The notes beneath the pieces were generated by a model. That model worked only from the letters and a program-made list of their open reading frames with translations. It was not told the DNA's origin and did no database searches. Both the position numbers and the translations under genes were made by a program. A stretch of DNA of 64,000 bases, from contig NZ_JANJYH010000004.1 in NCBI RefSeq assembly GCF_024609245.1, forward strand, positions 353,248 through 417,247, read 5' to 3'. Within the stretch, counting starts at the first letter, position 1. Each line of letters starts with the position of its first letter. This DNA comes from Haloarchaeobius sp. FL176 (GTDB taxonomy: Archaea > Halobacteriota > Halobacteria > Halobacteriales > Natrialbaceae). This document shows positions 8,722 through 18,113 of this stretch, piece by piece.

Positions 8722-9014
8722 AACCGACAGACAGCTCCGGCAAACACTGCTCGCGGCGGGGGTGTCCGCCCGTCTCGGTAGGAGGTTTCTAACAATGTAC
8801 TTCCAGTGTATCGGGTGTAGCTGGGGGAGAGCGACAGCAGGATGCTGTAGCGGTCTCCCGGCGGCTGTCCGGCCCACGGAGGCCTGGAGCCGCCGGGCCG
8901 ACTGCTCGCGATAGGGCACCGACCCGGCAGCTGATCAGAGTCCCATCTGGAGTGCCCCGGCCGCGGGGCCGTCGTCCATCCTGTGCAGCGCCTACCTACC
9001 CGGGCTTCCACGCC
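8722..9014. other. Intergenic region after lpdA with one long inverted repeat
   Basis: A 10-bp perfect inverted repeat (CCCGGCGGCT at 8857-8866, AGCCGCCGGG at 8888-8897, 21-nt loop) is the main structure. A 39-codon ORF at 8795-8914 (start MYFQCIGCSWGRATAGCCSG), preceded by TAGGAGG, has five cysteines but spans the repeat and matches nothing I know. I treat it as unproven. Confidence 0.35.
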
Positions 9015-9145
9015 ATGCTAGCCGAGCCACCGGCACGTACTTGCTGTTTTGTGTCGTGCTCGGCATCGTGTTCGTCACCCTCGGCCTGGCACTCGCCGAG
9101 GACGACGGCGACAGCGCAGACGCGGAGGCGGACCAGCGACGCTGA
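9015..9145 (+). pseudogene. Small single-pass membrane protein gene with a broken start
   Basis: From 9020 to the stop at 9143-9145 the frame reads SRATGTYLLFCVVLGIVFVT, then an acidic tail ending DQRR. That is a typical small haloarchaeal membrane protein with one transmembrane helix. The only nearby ATG (9015-9017) is out of frame by two bases (ATG-CT-AGC-CGA). Removing CT would give a clean 43-residue protein starting MSRATGTY. It could be a 2-nt insertion, a sequencing error or use of an unseen non-ATG start. Confidence 0.45.
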
Positions 9146-9191
9146 CTGTCGCCCCGACGGCCTTTTGCCCACCACCGATGTACGGGGAGCC

Positions 9192-9998
9192 ATGCCAGTC
9201 GTCACGCTCGGGCCCGCCGGGACATACTCGCACCGCGCCGCCAGCGCCGTCGCCGACGGGGTCGAGTTCCGCGAGTCCGTGACGAGTATCGTCGAGGCCG
9301 TTGCCGACGGCCACGCCGAGCGCGGCGTCGTCCCCATCGAGAACAGCATCGAGGGCAGCGTCACCGAGACGCTCGACGCCCTCGCCGAGTTCGACGTGGC
9401 GGTCACGCAAGAGGTCGTCACGCCGATCCGGCACGCACTGCTCGCCCAGCGCGACGAGTTCGACACTGTCGCGAGCCACCCGCAGGCGCTCGCACAGTGC
9501 CGCGGCTTCCTCGACGATAACTACCCCGACGCCGACCGCGAGGCCGTCGCGAGCACAGCCCGGGGCGTCGAGCAGGCGCGCGGGGACGAGTCCGTCGCGG
9601 CCATCGCTCACCCCGGCACCGCCGACGACACCGTCTCGCTGCTCGCGGAGGACATCCAGGACCGCACGTCGAACGCGACCCGCTTCTTCGTCGTCGCCCC
9701 GCCCGCGGACCGCGCCGACGCCGGCGGCAAGACCACCCTCGTCGTCTACCCCGGTGCGAACTACCCCGGGCTTCTGCTCGAACTGCTCGAACCCTTCGCC
9801 GACCGCGATATCAACCTCTCCCGGCTCGAATCCCGCCCCTCCGGTGAGCGCCTCGGCGACTACGCCTTCCACGTCGACGTCGACGCCGGCCTGTTCGAGG
9901 AGCGCACGCAGGCCGCGCTGGAGGACGTCGAGGAGCTGGCGAGCGCCGGCTGGGTCCGGGTGCTCGGGTCGTACGATGTCGAGCACGTGCTGGAGTGA
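9192..9998 (+). CDS. pheA: Prephenate dehydratase
   Basis: The enzyme converts prephenate to phenylpyruvate in phenylalanine synthesis. The 268-residue monofunctional protein has the dehydratase domain at about 1-175 (LGPAGTYSHRAA; VVPIENSIEGSV; and NATRFFVV, which holds the conserved TRF) and an ACT regulatory domain at about 185-268 with the phenylalanine-binding ESRPS. Feedback inhibition by phenylalanine is therefore likely. The ATG at 9192 begins the conserved domain. The frame is open further upstream but carries no family sequence. Confidence 0.95.
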   Translation: MPVVTLGPAGTYSHRAASAVADGVEFRESVTSIVEAVADGHAERGVVPIENSIEGSVTETLDALAEFDVAVTQEVVTPIRHALLAQRDEFDTVASHPQALAQCRGFLDDNYPDADREAVASTARGVEQARGDESVAAIAHPGTADDTVSLLAEDIQDRTSNATRFFVVAPPADRADAGGKTTLVVYPGANYPGLLLELLEPFADRDINLSRLESRPSGERLGDYAFHVDVDAGLFEERTQAALEDVEELASAGWVRVLGSYDVEHVLE

Positions 9999-10143
9999 TC
10001 TATCGGCGATTCGGATGCATTGACCGGGAACAGCTGTCTATCTGAATCCGTTCTGGGAAATTTCACCGTAAGGTACTGTCTGGTTAGGCCAGTTTGAGGA
10101 ACGACCAGAACCTGCTCAACTACCAATCACAGCCGACACAACA

Positions 10144-10153
10144 CACTTAATTG
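10144..10153 (+). promoter_or_regulatory. TATA box of the Na+/H+ antiporter gene
   Basis: CACTTAATTG lies 23-32 nt before the ATG at 10176, at the usual spacing for a leaderless haloarchaeal transcript. Confidence 0.45.
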
Positions 10154-10175
10154 CCACCCCCGCGGTACCGCAACC

Positions 10176-11882
10176 ATGGTTACCGGTATCGAGACCGAAC
10201 TCCTGAACCTCCTCAGCGTCTTTATCCTCGCTGCTGGCGTCGGTGTCGTCGTCGCGAAGGTCGGGAACTTCCCCTACACCATCGCGCTGTTGCTCGCCGG
10301 GCTGGCGGCGTCTATCCTCGGGGTGCAGTTCGGCATCGAGCTCTCGCACGACATCATCCTGCTCGTCCTGCTCCCACCACTGCTGTTCGAAGGTGCGGCG
10401 ACGACGGACCTCGAACAGTTCCGGCGGAACCTCCCCCCGATTCTCGCGCTGGCTGTTCCCGGACTGATCATCTCGGTGCTGATTCTGGGCGTCGTCGGGG
10501 AGGCAGCGTTCGACTTCCCGCTGCTGATCGCACTGCTGTTCGCGTCGATGATCCTGCCGACGGACCCGGTCTCGGTGCTCGCGCTGTTCGAGGAGCTCGG
10601 TGCGCCGGAGCGCCTTGCGACCATCGTCGAGGGCGAGAGCCTGCTGAACGACGGGGTTGGCGTCGTCGTGTTCACCGCACTGCTCGCGCTCGTCGAGGAG
10701 GCGGGCCAGAGCGGCGACATCGCGTTCACGTCCGACCTCGTCGTCGACGTGGGCCTCGAAATCGTCGTTTCCAGCGTCGGCGGCACCGTCGTCGGGCTGG
10801 TGGCGGGCTATCTCGTCTACCGCGTGATGATCAACCTCGACGAACACATGACCGAGATCGTGCTCACGGCCATCCTCGCGTACGGGAGCTTCCTGCTGGC
10901 CGAGCACTACGTCGGCGTCTCCGGTGTCATCGCGACCGTCGTGGCCGGGCTGTTCATCGGGAACAAGGGCGCGGAGTACGCGATGAGCCCGCAGACGAAG
11001 ATCTCCATCTTCAATACGTGGGAGACCGCCGCGTTCATCGTCAACACGTTCATCTTCGTCGCTATCGGCACGGCGACGCCGGTGAACCAGCTGCTCGAAC
11101 ACGGCCGGCTCATCCTCGTCGCCATCGTGCTCGTGGTGGTTGTCCGGGCCATCATCGTCTATCCCATCACGACGCTGTTGAACCAGTTCCAGTCGAACGA
11201 CGTCTCGCTCTCCTACCAGCACGTGATGGTGTGGGGCGGGCTGCACGGCTCCATCCCCATCGCGCTGGTGCTCGGGCTGCCGGCGACGCTGCCCTCGGGC
11301 ACGCCGTTCCCCTTCCGGGAGGAGCTCCGGGCGATGGTGTTCGGCGTCGCCGCGTTCAGCCTCATCGTGCAGGGGCTCTCGATGGGGCGGCTGCTGAACG
11401 GACTCGGCATCGTCACGCGCTCCCCGGCCGCCGAACTGTACGAACTGCTCGTCGGTCGCGCACGGGCGGTCGACAGCGCGCTCGACGCGGCCGAGGAGCT
11501 GGAATCCGCCGGCGAGCTCTCGGCCTCGACGTACGAGGAGTTCACCACGGAGTACGAGCGCGAGAAGGCGGACCTCGACACTGCCATCCGCGAGTTGTTG
11601 GACGAGCATCCCGACATCAGACACCAGGAGGTGCTCGCCGGCGAGCGGCGGGTGCTCCAGCGCGAGAAGAGCGCCATCATGGACGCCACGCGCTCGGGGG
11701 TCATCTCCGACGACGTGGGCGACCGGCTGATGGAGGAGGTCGACCTCAAGCTCGACCGCGTCAACTCGGGCGAGACCACCGTCCGCGAGCACGAGGAGGG
11801 CTACGAGGAGTTCTGGCGGACCCGTGCGGCGGAGTTCGGCATCGCCGCTGCCGCGCTCGACGAAGACGAGACCGAGGAGTAG
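10176..11882 (+). CDS. CPA1-family Na+/H+ antiporter (NhaP-type)
   Basis: This 568-residue membrane protein should exchange Na+ for H+ across the cytoplasmic membrane, a central task in a halophile. About twelve hydrophobic helices fill residues 1-420, including the signatures LLFEGAATTDLEQFRRN, ILPTDPVSVLALFEELG and GESLLNDGVGVVVF, whose acidic residues carry out ion exchange in the family. The last 150 residues are a charged, probably helical cytoplasmic tail (ELYELLVGRARAVDSALDAA onward) likely to be regulatory. It stands alone between pheA and hsp20. Confidence 0.92.
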   Translation: MVTGIETELLNLLSVFILAAGVGVVVAKVGNFPYTIALLLAGLAASILGVQFGIELSHDIILLVLLPPLLFEGAATTDLEQFRRNLPPILALAVPGLIISVLILGVVGEAAFDFPLLIALLFASMILPTDPVSVLALFEELGAPERLATIVEGESLLNDGVGVVVFTALLALVEEAGQSGDIAFTSDLVVDVGLEIVVSSVGGTVVGLVAGYLVYRVMINLDEHMTEIVLTAILAYGSFLLAEHYVGVSGVIATVVAGLFIGNKGAEYAMSPQTKISIFNTWETAAFIVNTFIFVAIGTATPVNQLLEHGRLILVAIVLVVVVRAIIVYPITTLLNQFQSNDVSLSYQHVMVWGGLHGSIPIALVLGLPATLPSGTPFPFREELRAMVFGVAAFSLIVQGLSMGRLLNGLGIVTRSPAAELYELLVGRARAVDSALDAAEELESAGELSASTYEEFTTEYEREKADLDTAIRELLDEHPDIRHQEVLAGERRVLQREKSAIMDATRSGVISDDVGDRLMEEVDLKLDRVNSGETTVREHEEGYEEFWRTRAAEFGIAAAALDEDETEE

Positions 11883-12035
11883 CCCCGACCCACCCGTCCT
11901 CTTTTGTCCGAAGCCGGGACCAGTCCCGCCGTGCGCTGAGTACCGACGGGCGGCGTCTCGCGGGTGTGCGGACACGCGCCGTCCGGCTGACCGTCCGCCT
12001 GTTCGCCCCCACCGAACGACGTGCTTACGCGAGGA

Positions 12036-12044
12036 GTTTAAGTG
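12036..12044 (+). promoter_or_regulatory. TATA box of hsp20
   Basis: GTTTAAGTG lies 27-35 nt before the hsp20 ATG at 12071. Confidence 0.5.
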
Positions 12045-12070
12045 TCCACCCGCCGTATCTGTCGGATACA

Positions 12071-12475
12071 ATGCGACGAAATCCGTTCGAAGAACTCGAG
12101 GAGATGTTCGACCGTATGGGCCGACAGTTCGAGCACAGGGGTACGCCGACGTTCGAATCGGTGCCGGTCGACATGCAGGACCACGGCGACGAGTACGAGA
12201 TCGTCGCGGACGTCCCCGGCTACGACACCCACGATATCGAACTCACGTTCTCGGATGGTGCCATCACCATCGACGCGAGCCGCGAGGAGGAGACCGAGGA
12301 GGAAGCGGACGGCCACTACGTCCACCGCGAGCGCCAGACGTCGGTCAGCCGGAGCATCCGTCTTCCCGAAGCCGTCGACGAGGACGCCATCAGCGCGAGC
12401 TACACGAACGGGACGCTCACCGTCACCGCGCCGAAGCTCGACGTCGAGGAGGGTCACCGGATCGACATCGACTGA
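12071..12475 (+). CDS. hsp20: Hsp20/alpha-crystallin family small heat shock protein
   Basis: This 134-residue ATP-independent chaperone binds unfolding proteins. A short N-terminal arm (NPFEELEEMFDRMGRQFEHR) precedes the alpha-crystallin domain at about 38-125 (DEYEIVADVPGYDTHDIELT, ASYTNGTLTVTAPK). The tail ends HRIDID, an I-x-I motif that links oligomers in this family. It is a single gene with its own TATA box. Confidence 0.95.
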   Translation: MRRNPFEELEEMFDRMGRQFEHRGTPTFESVPVDMQDHGDEYEIVADVPGYDTHDIELTFSDGAITIDASREEETEEEADGHYVHRERQTSVSRSIRLPEAVDEDAISASYTNGTLTVTAPKLDVEEGHRIDID

Positions 12476-12566
12476 CCGGAATCCAAATCGGTGGCCGTCG
12501 CTACGGCAACGTCTCGAGGACCGCGACGATGGTCGGCACAACTGCGTCGGGCCAGGCATCGGGGCA

Positions 12567-12928
12567 CTACGCCCCGCATTTCGGCGGTTCGACCGGGAAC
12601 TCGACGGCCTGGAACGTCACGCGGTCGAACGCGTCGGCCGCGAGTCGTCCGACGAACGCCGCGTTCTCGCGTTTCGTACTCACCCCGCCAGTGGCGAGGT
12701 CGTAGTACGCGCTGAACGCCTGGCAGGCGACGACCACCTCGTACTCGTCAGATATCCGTCTCCAGCGAGCGGAGCAGTTTCACGGTGTTTCTCATTGGGC
12801 GGACCCGATGCTCGACCGGCCACGCGAGCGCCGGTCGCGCCGCTGCCAGGGCCGCGACCAGTCGCTCCTGCACCTCGTGTGTGAACTCGCCCACGAGCCG
12901 CAGCTGGGCTGCGTCAGACGTAGTTCAC
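12567..12928 (-). pseudogene. Frameshifted minus-strand gene of unknown function
   Basis: The minus strand encodes a coherent acidic protein in two frames. One runs from the region near 12920 down to a TGA at 12748-12750 (AAQLRLVGEFTHEVQERLVA, then MRNTVKLLRSLETDI). The next frame takes over at once (SDEYEVVVACQAFSAYYDLA, then FPVEPPKCGA) and stops at 12567-12569. Joining them gives about 115 residues. A third break may lie near 12915, where a GTG start (MNYV) runs into TGA. The downstream frame has the codon and residue bias of a real haloarchaeal gene. I do not recognise the family. Confidence 0.55.
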
Positions 12929-13012
12929 GTGGGCACGGTGAGCCGGGGGTCGCTGCCCAGGACCGCGGTCCCTCGACGCCGTGCGACCGGCTCCGTGCTG
13001 TCGAAAGAGAGT

Positions 13013-13021
13013 CCTTTTAAC
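13013..13021 (+). promoter_or_regulatory. TATA box of leuS
   Basis: CCTTTTAAC lies 23-31 nt before the leuS ATG. Confidence 0.5.
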
Positions 13022-13043
13022 GACTCCGAGTGAACGGTTTCCC

Positions 13044-15926
13044 ATGACATACGACCCGCAGACACTCGAATCGGAGTGGCGGGACCGCTGGCGGAGCGAG
13101 GGGCGCTACGAGGCGGACCCCGGCGACGTCGCGGACGAGGACCCCACGTTCGTCACGGTGCCGTACCCGTACCCCAGCGGCGGGATGCACATCGGGCACG
13201 CCCGGACCTACACGGTGCCGGACGTGTATGCGAGATACCGACGCCAGCAGGGCGACAACGTCCTGTTCCCCATCGCGTGGCACGTCACCGGGACGCCCAT
13301 CATCGGCGCGGTCGAGCGACTCAAGAAGCGCGAACCGGAGCAGATGGATGTCCTGCAGAACACGTACAACGTCCCCGAGGACACGCTCTCCGAGATGGAG
13401 ACGCCGATGGGCTTCGCCCGGCACTTCATCGAGGAGCACTACAAGAAGGGGATGAAGCGCCTCGGCATCTCCGTCGACTGGCGACGCGAGTTCACGACGA
13501 ACGACGAGCGCTACTCGAAGTTCATCACCTGGCAGTACGAGACGCTCAAGCAGCGCGGCCTGCTGGAGAAGGGCCTCCACCCGGTCAAGTACTGTACGAA
13601 CGAGGACCAGCCGGTGACGACCCACGACATCCTGGAGGGCGAGGAGGCCGAGTTCCAGGAGTACACGCTGGTCAAGTTCGAGACCGAGATCGACGGTGCC
13701 GAGGTCGTCGCGCCGATGGCGACACTGCGCCCCGAGACCGTTCGTGGTGTGACGAACGCGTTCGTCGACCCCGAGGCGGACTACGTGGTCGCAGAGGTCG
13801 ACGGCGAGTTCTGGTTCGTCTCCGCGAGCGCGGCCGAGAAGCTCAGGCTCCAGGGCCACGAGGTCGAGATCCGCTACGAGTACGAGGGAGGTGACCTCGT
13901 CGGCAAGCGGGTGACGAACCCCGTCACCGGCGACGACGTGCTCGTCCTGCCTGCCGGGTTCGTCGACGCGGACAACGCGACTGGCGTCGTCATGTCCGTC
14001 CCCGCGCACTCGCCTGACGACTATCTCGCGCTGCAGGAGGCGAAGGAAGCGGCCGACAAGATGGCCGAGTACGGCATCGACGCCGACGAGGTCCGTGGAC
14101 TCGAACCCGTGCCCATCCTCGAAATCGAGGACTACGGCGACATCCCCGCGAAAGACGCCGTCGAGTCGGCCGGCATCGAGTCCTCCGAGGACCCAGAGCT
14201 GGAGCAGGTGACACAGGACCTCTACAACGCCGAGTTCCACTCCGGCGAGCTGCTCGCGGCGTATGGCGAGTTTGCCGGTGGCGTCGTCGAGGACGTTCGC
14301 GACGAGTTCAAGCAGTCCTATCTCGGTGAGGCCTTCGGTACGATGCAGGAGTTCTCCGAGGAGGTCGTCTGTCGCTGTGGCGGCGACGTCGAGGTCGCCA
14401 AGCAGGACACGTGGTTCCTCCGCTACAACGACCCCGACTGGAAGGAGACGACCCACGAGGCCGTCGCGAGCCTCGACGCTATCCCCGAGAACACCAGAGA
14501 GCAGTACGACCACACCATCGACTGGCTCAACGAGTGGCCCTGCATCCGGAACTACGGGCTCGGCACGCGGCTGCCGTGGGACCAGGACTTCGTCATCGAG
14601 CCGCTGTCGGACTCGACGCTGTACATGTCGTACTACACCATCGCCCACCGCATCGACGAGGTCGACCCCGAGGCGATGGACCGCGAGTTCTTCGACACGC
14701 TGTTCTACGGCTCGGAGGCCGTCGACGACCCCGACGAGACCGCCCTGGAGCTGCGCGAGGAGTGGGACTACTGGTACCCCGTCGACTACCGCTGCTCGGC
14801 GAACGACCTGGTGAACAACCACCTGACGTTCTACCTGTTCCACCACGCGGAGCTGTTCGATCAGGCGAACTGGCCCCAGGGCATCACCGTCATGGGCATG
14901 GGGCTGCTGGAGGGCGAGAAGATGTCCTCCTCGAAGGGCCACGTCGTCCTCCCCGGCGAGGCCATCGACCGCTACGGCGCGGACACGGTCCGGTTCTTCC
15001 TGATGAACTCCGCGGAGCCGTGGCAGGACTTCGACTGGCGCGCCGACCAAGTGACGAGCACACGCGACCAGCTCGACCGCTTCTGGCGGCGGGCCGAGGA
15101 GCTCATCGGCGACGGCGAGGTGCCCGACCCCGTCGGGGCGGACGACGCCGAGGACCTCCAGCGGATCGACCGCTGGCTGCTCTCGCAGCTGCAGGACACG
15201 ATCGAGACCGTCACCGAGGCGATGGAGAACTTCGAGACCCGGTCGGCGAGCCAGGCCGCTTTCTACGACTTCCAGGAGAACCTGCGCTGGTACCGCCGGC
15301 GGACCGACACCGAGCGCGAGGGCGCACAGCGTACCCTCCGTACCGTGCTGGAGGCCCGCCTCCGGATGCTCGCCCCGTTCGTCCCCTACATGGCGAACGA
15401 CCTGCACGAGCAGCTGACCGGCGAGCCCGCCGAGGACGCGCTGTGGCCCGCGGTCGACGACGCGCTCGTCGACCCGCAGGTCGAGGTGGAGGAGTCCCTC
15501 GTCGCGGACCTCACCGACGACGTGCGCGACATCGTCGACGTGACCGACACGGACCCCGACACCGTCCGCGTCTACGTCGCCGCCGACTGGAAGCACGACG
15601 TGTTCGGACAGGTCGTCGAGACCGGCCCCGACGTGGGTGCGGTGATGAGTCAGGTCATGTCCGACCCGGACCTCCGCGAGCGGGGCGACGCGGTCAACGA
15701 CCTCGTACAGGACCTCGTCGCGGTCGTCCGCGAGCGCGACGACGAGACGCTCGAGACGCTCGCGACCCTCGACGAGGCGGCAGTGTACGCCGAGGCGCTC
15801 GACGCCCTCGAACGCGAGTACGACGCCACCGTCGAGCTCTACCGCGAGGACGACGAGGACGTGGTCGATCCCAGCGGGAAGGCGGGGCAGGCGATCCCGT
15901 TCCGGCCGGCCGTCCACATCGAGTAG
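13044..15926 (+). CDS. leuS: Leucyl-tRNA synthetase
   Basis: This class I synthetase charges tRNA-Leu. At 960 residues it has the archaeal/eukaryal length. The HIGH signature is at residues 49-52 (PYPSGGMHIGHARTYT), the KMSKS-like motif KMSSSK starts at about 626, and a CP1 editing domain lies between them (the TLRPETVRGVTNAFV region). The start ATG at 13044 matches the conserved N-terminus and has a TATA box at the right distance. The in-frame ORF upstream is not family sequence. Confidence 0.98.
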   Translation: MTYDPQTLESEWRDRWRSEGRYEADPGDVADEDPTFVTVPYPYPSGGMHIGHARTYTVPDVYARYRRQQGDNVLFPIAWHVTGTPIIGAVERLKKREPEQMDVLQNTYNVPEDTLSEMETPMGFARHFIEEHYKKGMKRLGISVDWRREFTTNDERYSKFITWQYETLKQRGLLEKGLHPVKYCTNEDQPVTTHDILEGEEAEFQEYTLVKFETEIDGAEVVAPMATLRPETVRGVTNAFVDPEADYVVAEVDGEFWFVSASAAEKLRLQGHEVEIRYEYEGGDLVGKRVTNPVTGDDVLVLPAGFVDADNATGVVMSVPAHSPDDYLALQEAKEAADKMAEYGIDADEVRGLEPVPILEIEDYGDIPAKDAVESAGIESSEDPELEQVTQDLYNAEFHSGELLAAYGEFAGGVVEDVRDEFKQSYLGEAFGTMQEFSEEVVCRCGGDVEVAKQDTWFLRYNDPDWKETTHEAVASLDAIPENTREQYDHTIDWLNEWPCIRNYGLGTRLPWDQDFVIEPLSDSTLYMSYYTIAHRIDEVDPEAMDREFFDTLFYGSEAVDDPDETALELREEWDYWYPVDYRCSANDLVNNHLTFYLFHHAELFDQANWPQGITVMGMGLLEGEKMSSSKGHVVLPGEAIDRYGADTVRFFLMNSAEPWQDFDWRADQVTSTRDQLDRFWRRAEELIGDGEVPDPVGADDAEDLQRIDRWLLSQLQDTIETVTEAMENFETRSASQAAFYDFQENLRWYRRRTDTEREGAQRTLRTVLEARLRMLAPFVPYMANDLHEQLTGEPAEDALWPAVDDALVDPQVEVEESLVADLTDDVRDIVDVTDTDPDTVRVYVAADWKHDVFGQVVETGPDVGAVMSQVMSDPDLRERGDAVNDLVQDLVAVVRERDDETLETLATLDEAAVYAEALDALEREYDATVELYREDDEDVVDPSGKAGQAIPFRPAVHIE

Positions 15927-15976
15927 TCGCGGCCGCCGTCGAACAGGTCTTTCTCCCTCCCGTCCGAAGCCCGATT

Positions 15977-16354
15977 ATGAGCGACGATCACGACGACCGG
16001 AACGTCCACGGCGAGGCGCTCTCGCCCTGCTGTTCGGAGCCGCCGACTGGCTACCTGCGCGACGGCTGCTGTCGCCACGTCGACGAAGACCTGGGCCGGC
16101 ACGAGATCTGTGCGGTCGTCACGCAGGAGTTCCTGGAGTACAGCCGCGAGCAGGGCAACGACCTCGTGACGCCGCGGCCCGAACTCGAGTTCCCGGGGCT
16201 GCACCCGGGCGACCGCTGGTGTCTCTGCATCGGCCGCTGGCTGGAGGCGAAAGAAGAGGGCGTGGCACCGCCGGTCGACCTGTCGGCGACGAACGAGGCG
16301 GTGCTGGAGACGGTGGATATGGAGACGCTCGAAGCGTACGCTGCCGAGGATTAG
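15977..16354 (+). CDS. DUF2237 family protein
   Basis: This 125-residue cysteine-rich protein has the DUF2237 pattern NVHGEALSPCCSEPPTGYLR, DGCCRH, CAVVTQEFL and GDRWCLCIGRWLEA. The biochemical role of the family is unknown; the conserved cysteines suggest metal binding or redox chemistry. It follows leuS by 50 nt on the same strand, and its last 4 nt overlap the 3' end of the convergent alanine dehydrogenase family gene. Confidence 0.9.
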   Translation: MSDDHDDRNVHGEALSPCCSEPPTGYLRDGCCRHVDEDLGRHEICAVVTQEFLEYSREQGNDLVTPRPELEFPGLHPGDRWCLCIGRWLEAKEEGVAPPVDLSATNEAVLETVDMETLEAYAAED

Positions 16355-17343
16355 TTCCCGAGGCCGAGCAGGTCGAAGGGCGTGCCGTTGTCGTTCTCGT
16401 CGGCGTGCTCGAAGACGACGTGCGCGGTTGCAACGTCCTGAATTGCGAGGCCGGTGGAGTCGAAGACGGTGACTCCGTCGTCGGCGGTGCGGCCCGGACG
16501 CTCGCCCGCCACGATCTGGCCGATCTCGCCGTCGATGTCGTCGTCGTCGAGGACGCCAGCGTTCCACGGGACGTTGATCTCGCCGGAGTGGGTGCACTGC
16601 TTGTAGTCGTCGATGACGAGCTTCGCGGCGAGCAGCACCTCGTCGGCGATCTCGTGTTTCCCCTCGGCGTCGGCACCCATCGCATTGACGTGGGTGTGCT
16701 CGCCGAGGTCGTCGGCGGAGACGAGCGGGTCCTCGACCGGGGTCACGGTGGAGAGCACGTCGCAGTGGCCGGCCTCGCTGATGGAGCCGCCGCGGACGTC
16801 GAACTCGTCGTCGTAGCGGTCGATGAACCGTTCGACGGCATCGTCGCGCACGTCGCTGACGACGACTTCCTCGATGGGGCGGACCTCGGCGATGGCGTCG
16901 AGCTGGGTGTACGACTGGACGCCAGCACCGACGATACCGAGGCTGGTCGCGTCCTCGACGGCGAGGTAGTCCGTTGCGACGGCGGCGGCCGCGCCCGTGC
17001 GCTTCATCGTCAGCTCGGTGCCGTCCATGATGGCGAGGGGGAAGGCGGTCTCGGGGTCGGAGTAGATCATCGTCCCCATCACCGTCGGGAGGTCGTGGTC
17101 GTCGGGGTTGTCCGGGTGTACGTTCACCCACTTGATACCGGCCGCGTCCCACGACTCGGCGTTGAGGTACGCCGGCATCGACCGGAAGTCGCCGTTGTAC
17201 TGCGGGAGGTCGATGTACGATTTCGCCGGCATCTGTGCGTTCCCGTGTTCGTAGGCCGCGAACGCGTCCTCGACCGCGCCGATGACGTCCGGCATCTGCG
17301 CGTTCTCGTCGACGTCCTCGCTGCTCAGGAGGAGTGTTTGCAT
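16351..17343 (-). CDS. Ornithine cyclodeaminase / alanine dehydrogenase family protein
   Basis: The 330-residue enzyme belongs to the mu-crystallin/ornithine cyclodeaminase superfamily, which in archaea includes NAD-dependent alanine dehydrogenase. Visible parts are the substrate-binding KWVNVHPDNPDDHDLPTVMG, MKRTGAAAAVATDYLA, and the Rossmann motif SLGIVGAGVQSYTQLDAIAE. Alanine dehydrogenase is the likeliest activity, but other imine reductase activities exist in the family. A TATA-like GATTTAACTA lies 27-36 nt before the start (17370-17379). Confidence 0.85.
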   Translation of the reverse strand: MQTLLLSSEDVDENAQMPDVIGAVEDAFAAYEHGNAQMPAKSYIDLPQYNGDFRSMPAYLNAESWDAAGIKWVNVHPDNPDDHDLPTVMGTMIYSDPETAFPLAIMDGTELTMKRTGAAAAVATDYLAVEDATSLGIVGAGVQSYTQLDAIAEVRPIEEVVVSDVRDDAVERFIDRYDDEFDVRGGSISEAGHCDVLSTVTPVEDPLVSADDLGEHTHVNAMGADAEGKHEIADEVLLAAKLVIDDYKQCTHSGEINVPWNAGVLDDDDIDGEIGQIVAGERPGRTADDGVTVFDSTGLAIQDVATAHVVFEHADENDNGTPFDLLGLGN

Positions 17344-17413
17344 GTCTGGCGCTACTGAACCACCGCACTTAGTTAAATCGGAACCCGACCACCGGCGGCA
17401 ACCGACGACGAAT

Positions 17414-17914
17414 TTACTGGTCGCCCCAGTCCGGGCCGCGACCGCCGAGCCGGCGGGCCAGCTCGACCGCCTCCGGATGGTGTTCCATGACGTCCGTCGG
17501 CGTTACGACGCCGATGGCCTGGAGCTGCTCGGTGACGGCGATGTGCCGGACGCCCTCCGCCTGCATCTGTTTCACCACGTCCTCGACGGCAACCTTCGGC
17601 GAGACGGTCACCAGCGGCGTGCTCATCACCTCGCCGACGGTGACCGTGTCCAGCCGCGACTGGCTCGAACTGCGGAGCCGGTCGAGCAACCGTGTGAGCG
17701 CTCCGCGCGGCGTTGGCTCGTCGTGGTCCTCGCACTCGAGTGCGAGCACGTCGGTCCGCGTGAGGATGCCGACCTTGTATGGCTTCGCGTCCCCCTGGCG
17801 GGTCACGATGATGCTCCCGATGTGGCGGTCGACCATCAGCTCGACCGCGGTCCGCACCGGCTCGTCCTCGTCGACGCTGACCGGCTGTTCCGACATGATA
17901 TCGCGGACCTGCAT
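17414..17914 (-). CDS. CBS-domain pair protein
   Basis: This 166-residue cytoplasmic protein consists almost wholly of two CBS domains: residues 1-60 (MQVRDIMSEQPVSVDEDEPV, GSIIVTRQGD) and about 85-145 (TVGEVMSTPLVTVSPKVAVE, HIAVTEQLQAIGVVTPTDVM). CBS pairs usually sense adenine nucleotides and regulate a partner. I prefer the ATG at 17914 to the one at 17941: a TATA-like ACGTTAC at 17943-17949 is 29 nt from the former but would lie on top of the latter. Confidence 0.88.
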   Translation of the reverse strand: MQVRDIMSEQPVSVDEDEPVRTAVELMVDRHIGSIIVTRQGDAKPYKVGILTRTDVLALECEDHDEPTPRGALTRLLDRLRSSSQSRLDTVTVGEVMSTPLVTVSPKVAVEDVVKQMQAEGVRHIAVTEQLQAIGVVTPTDVMEHHPEAVELARRLGGRGPDWGDQ

Positions 17915-18113
17915 GGCTGACCATCGAGTATGTGGTGCCAAGTAACGTTTGGCTATCGACCGGGGGTCGTGCCGTCCGCGTGGCAGCAGCTACGGGCGTA
18001 GCGTCGAAAGAAATCGATTGTCGGTCGAGTGCCGGTGCGCGGGTCGGATGGCTCGGGGTGGTGTGGCGTCGGCCGGGCTTACATCGGCTTCGTCCGAGCA
18101 AGCCCAGACGGCC

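Noticed and set aside
8795..8914. Cysteine-rich 39-codon ORF after lpdA
   Set aside because: It spans a strong inverted repeat and has no recognisable relatives or neighbours that need it. A ribosome-binding-like GGAGG upstream is not enough.
13017..15917. A 966-codon open frame on the minus strand under leuS
   Set aside because: It mirrors leuS almost exactly, with no motif, promoter or ribosome binding site of its own.
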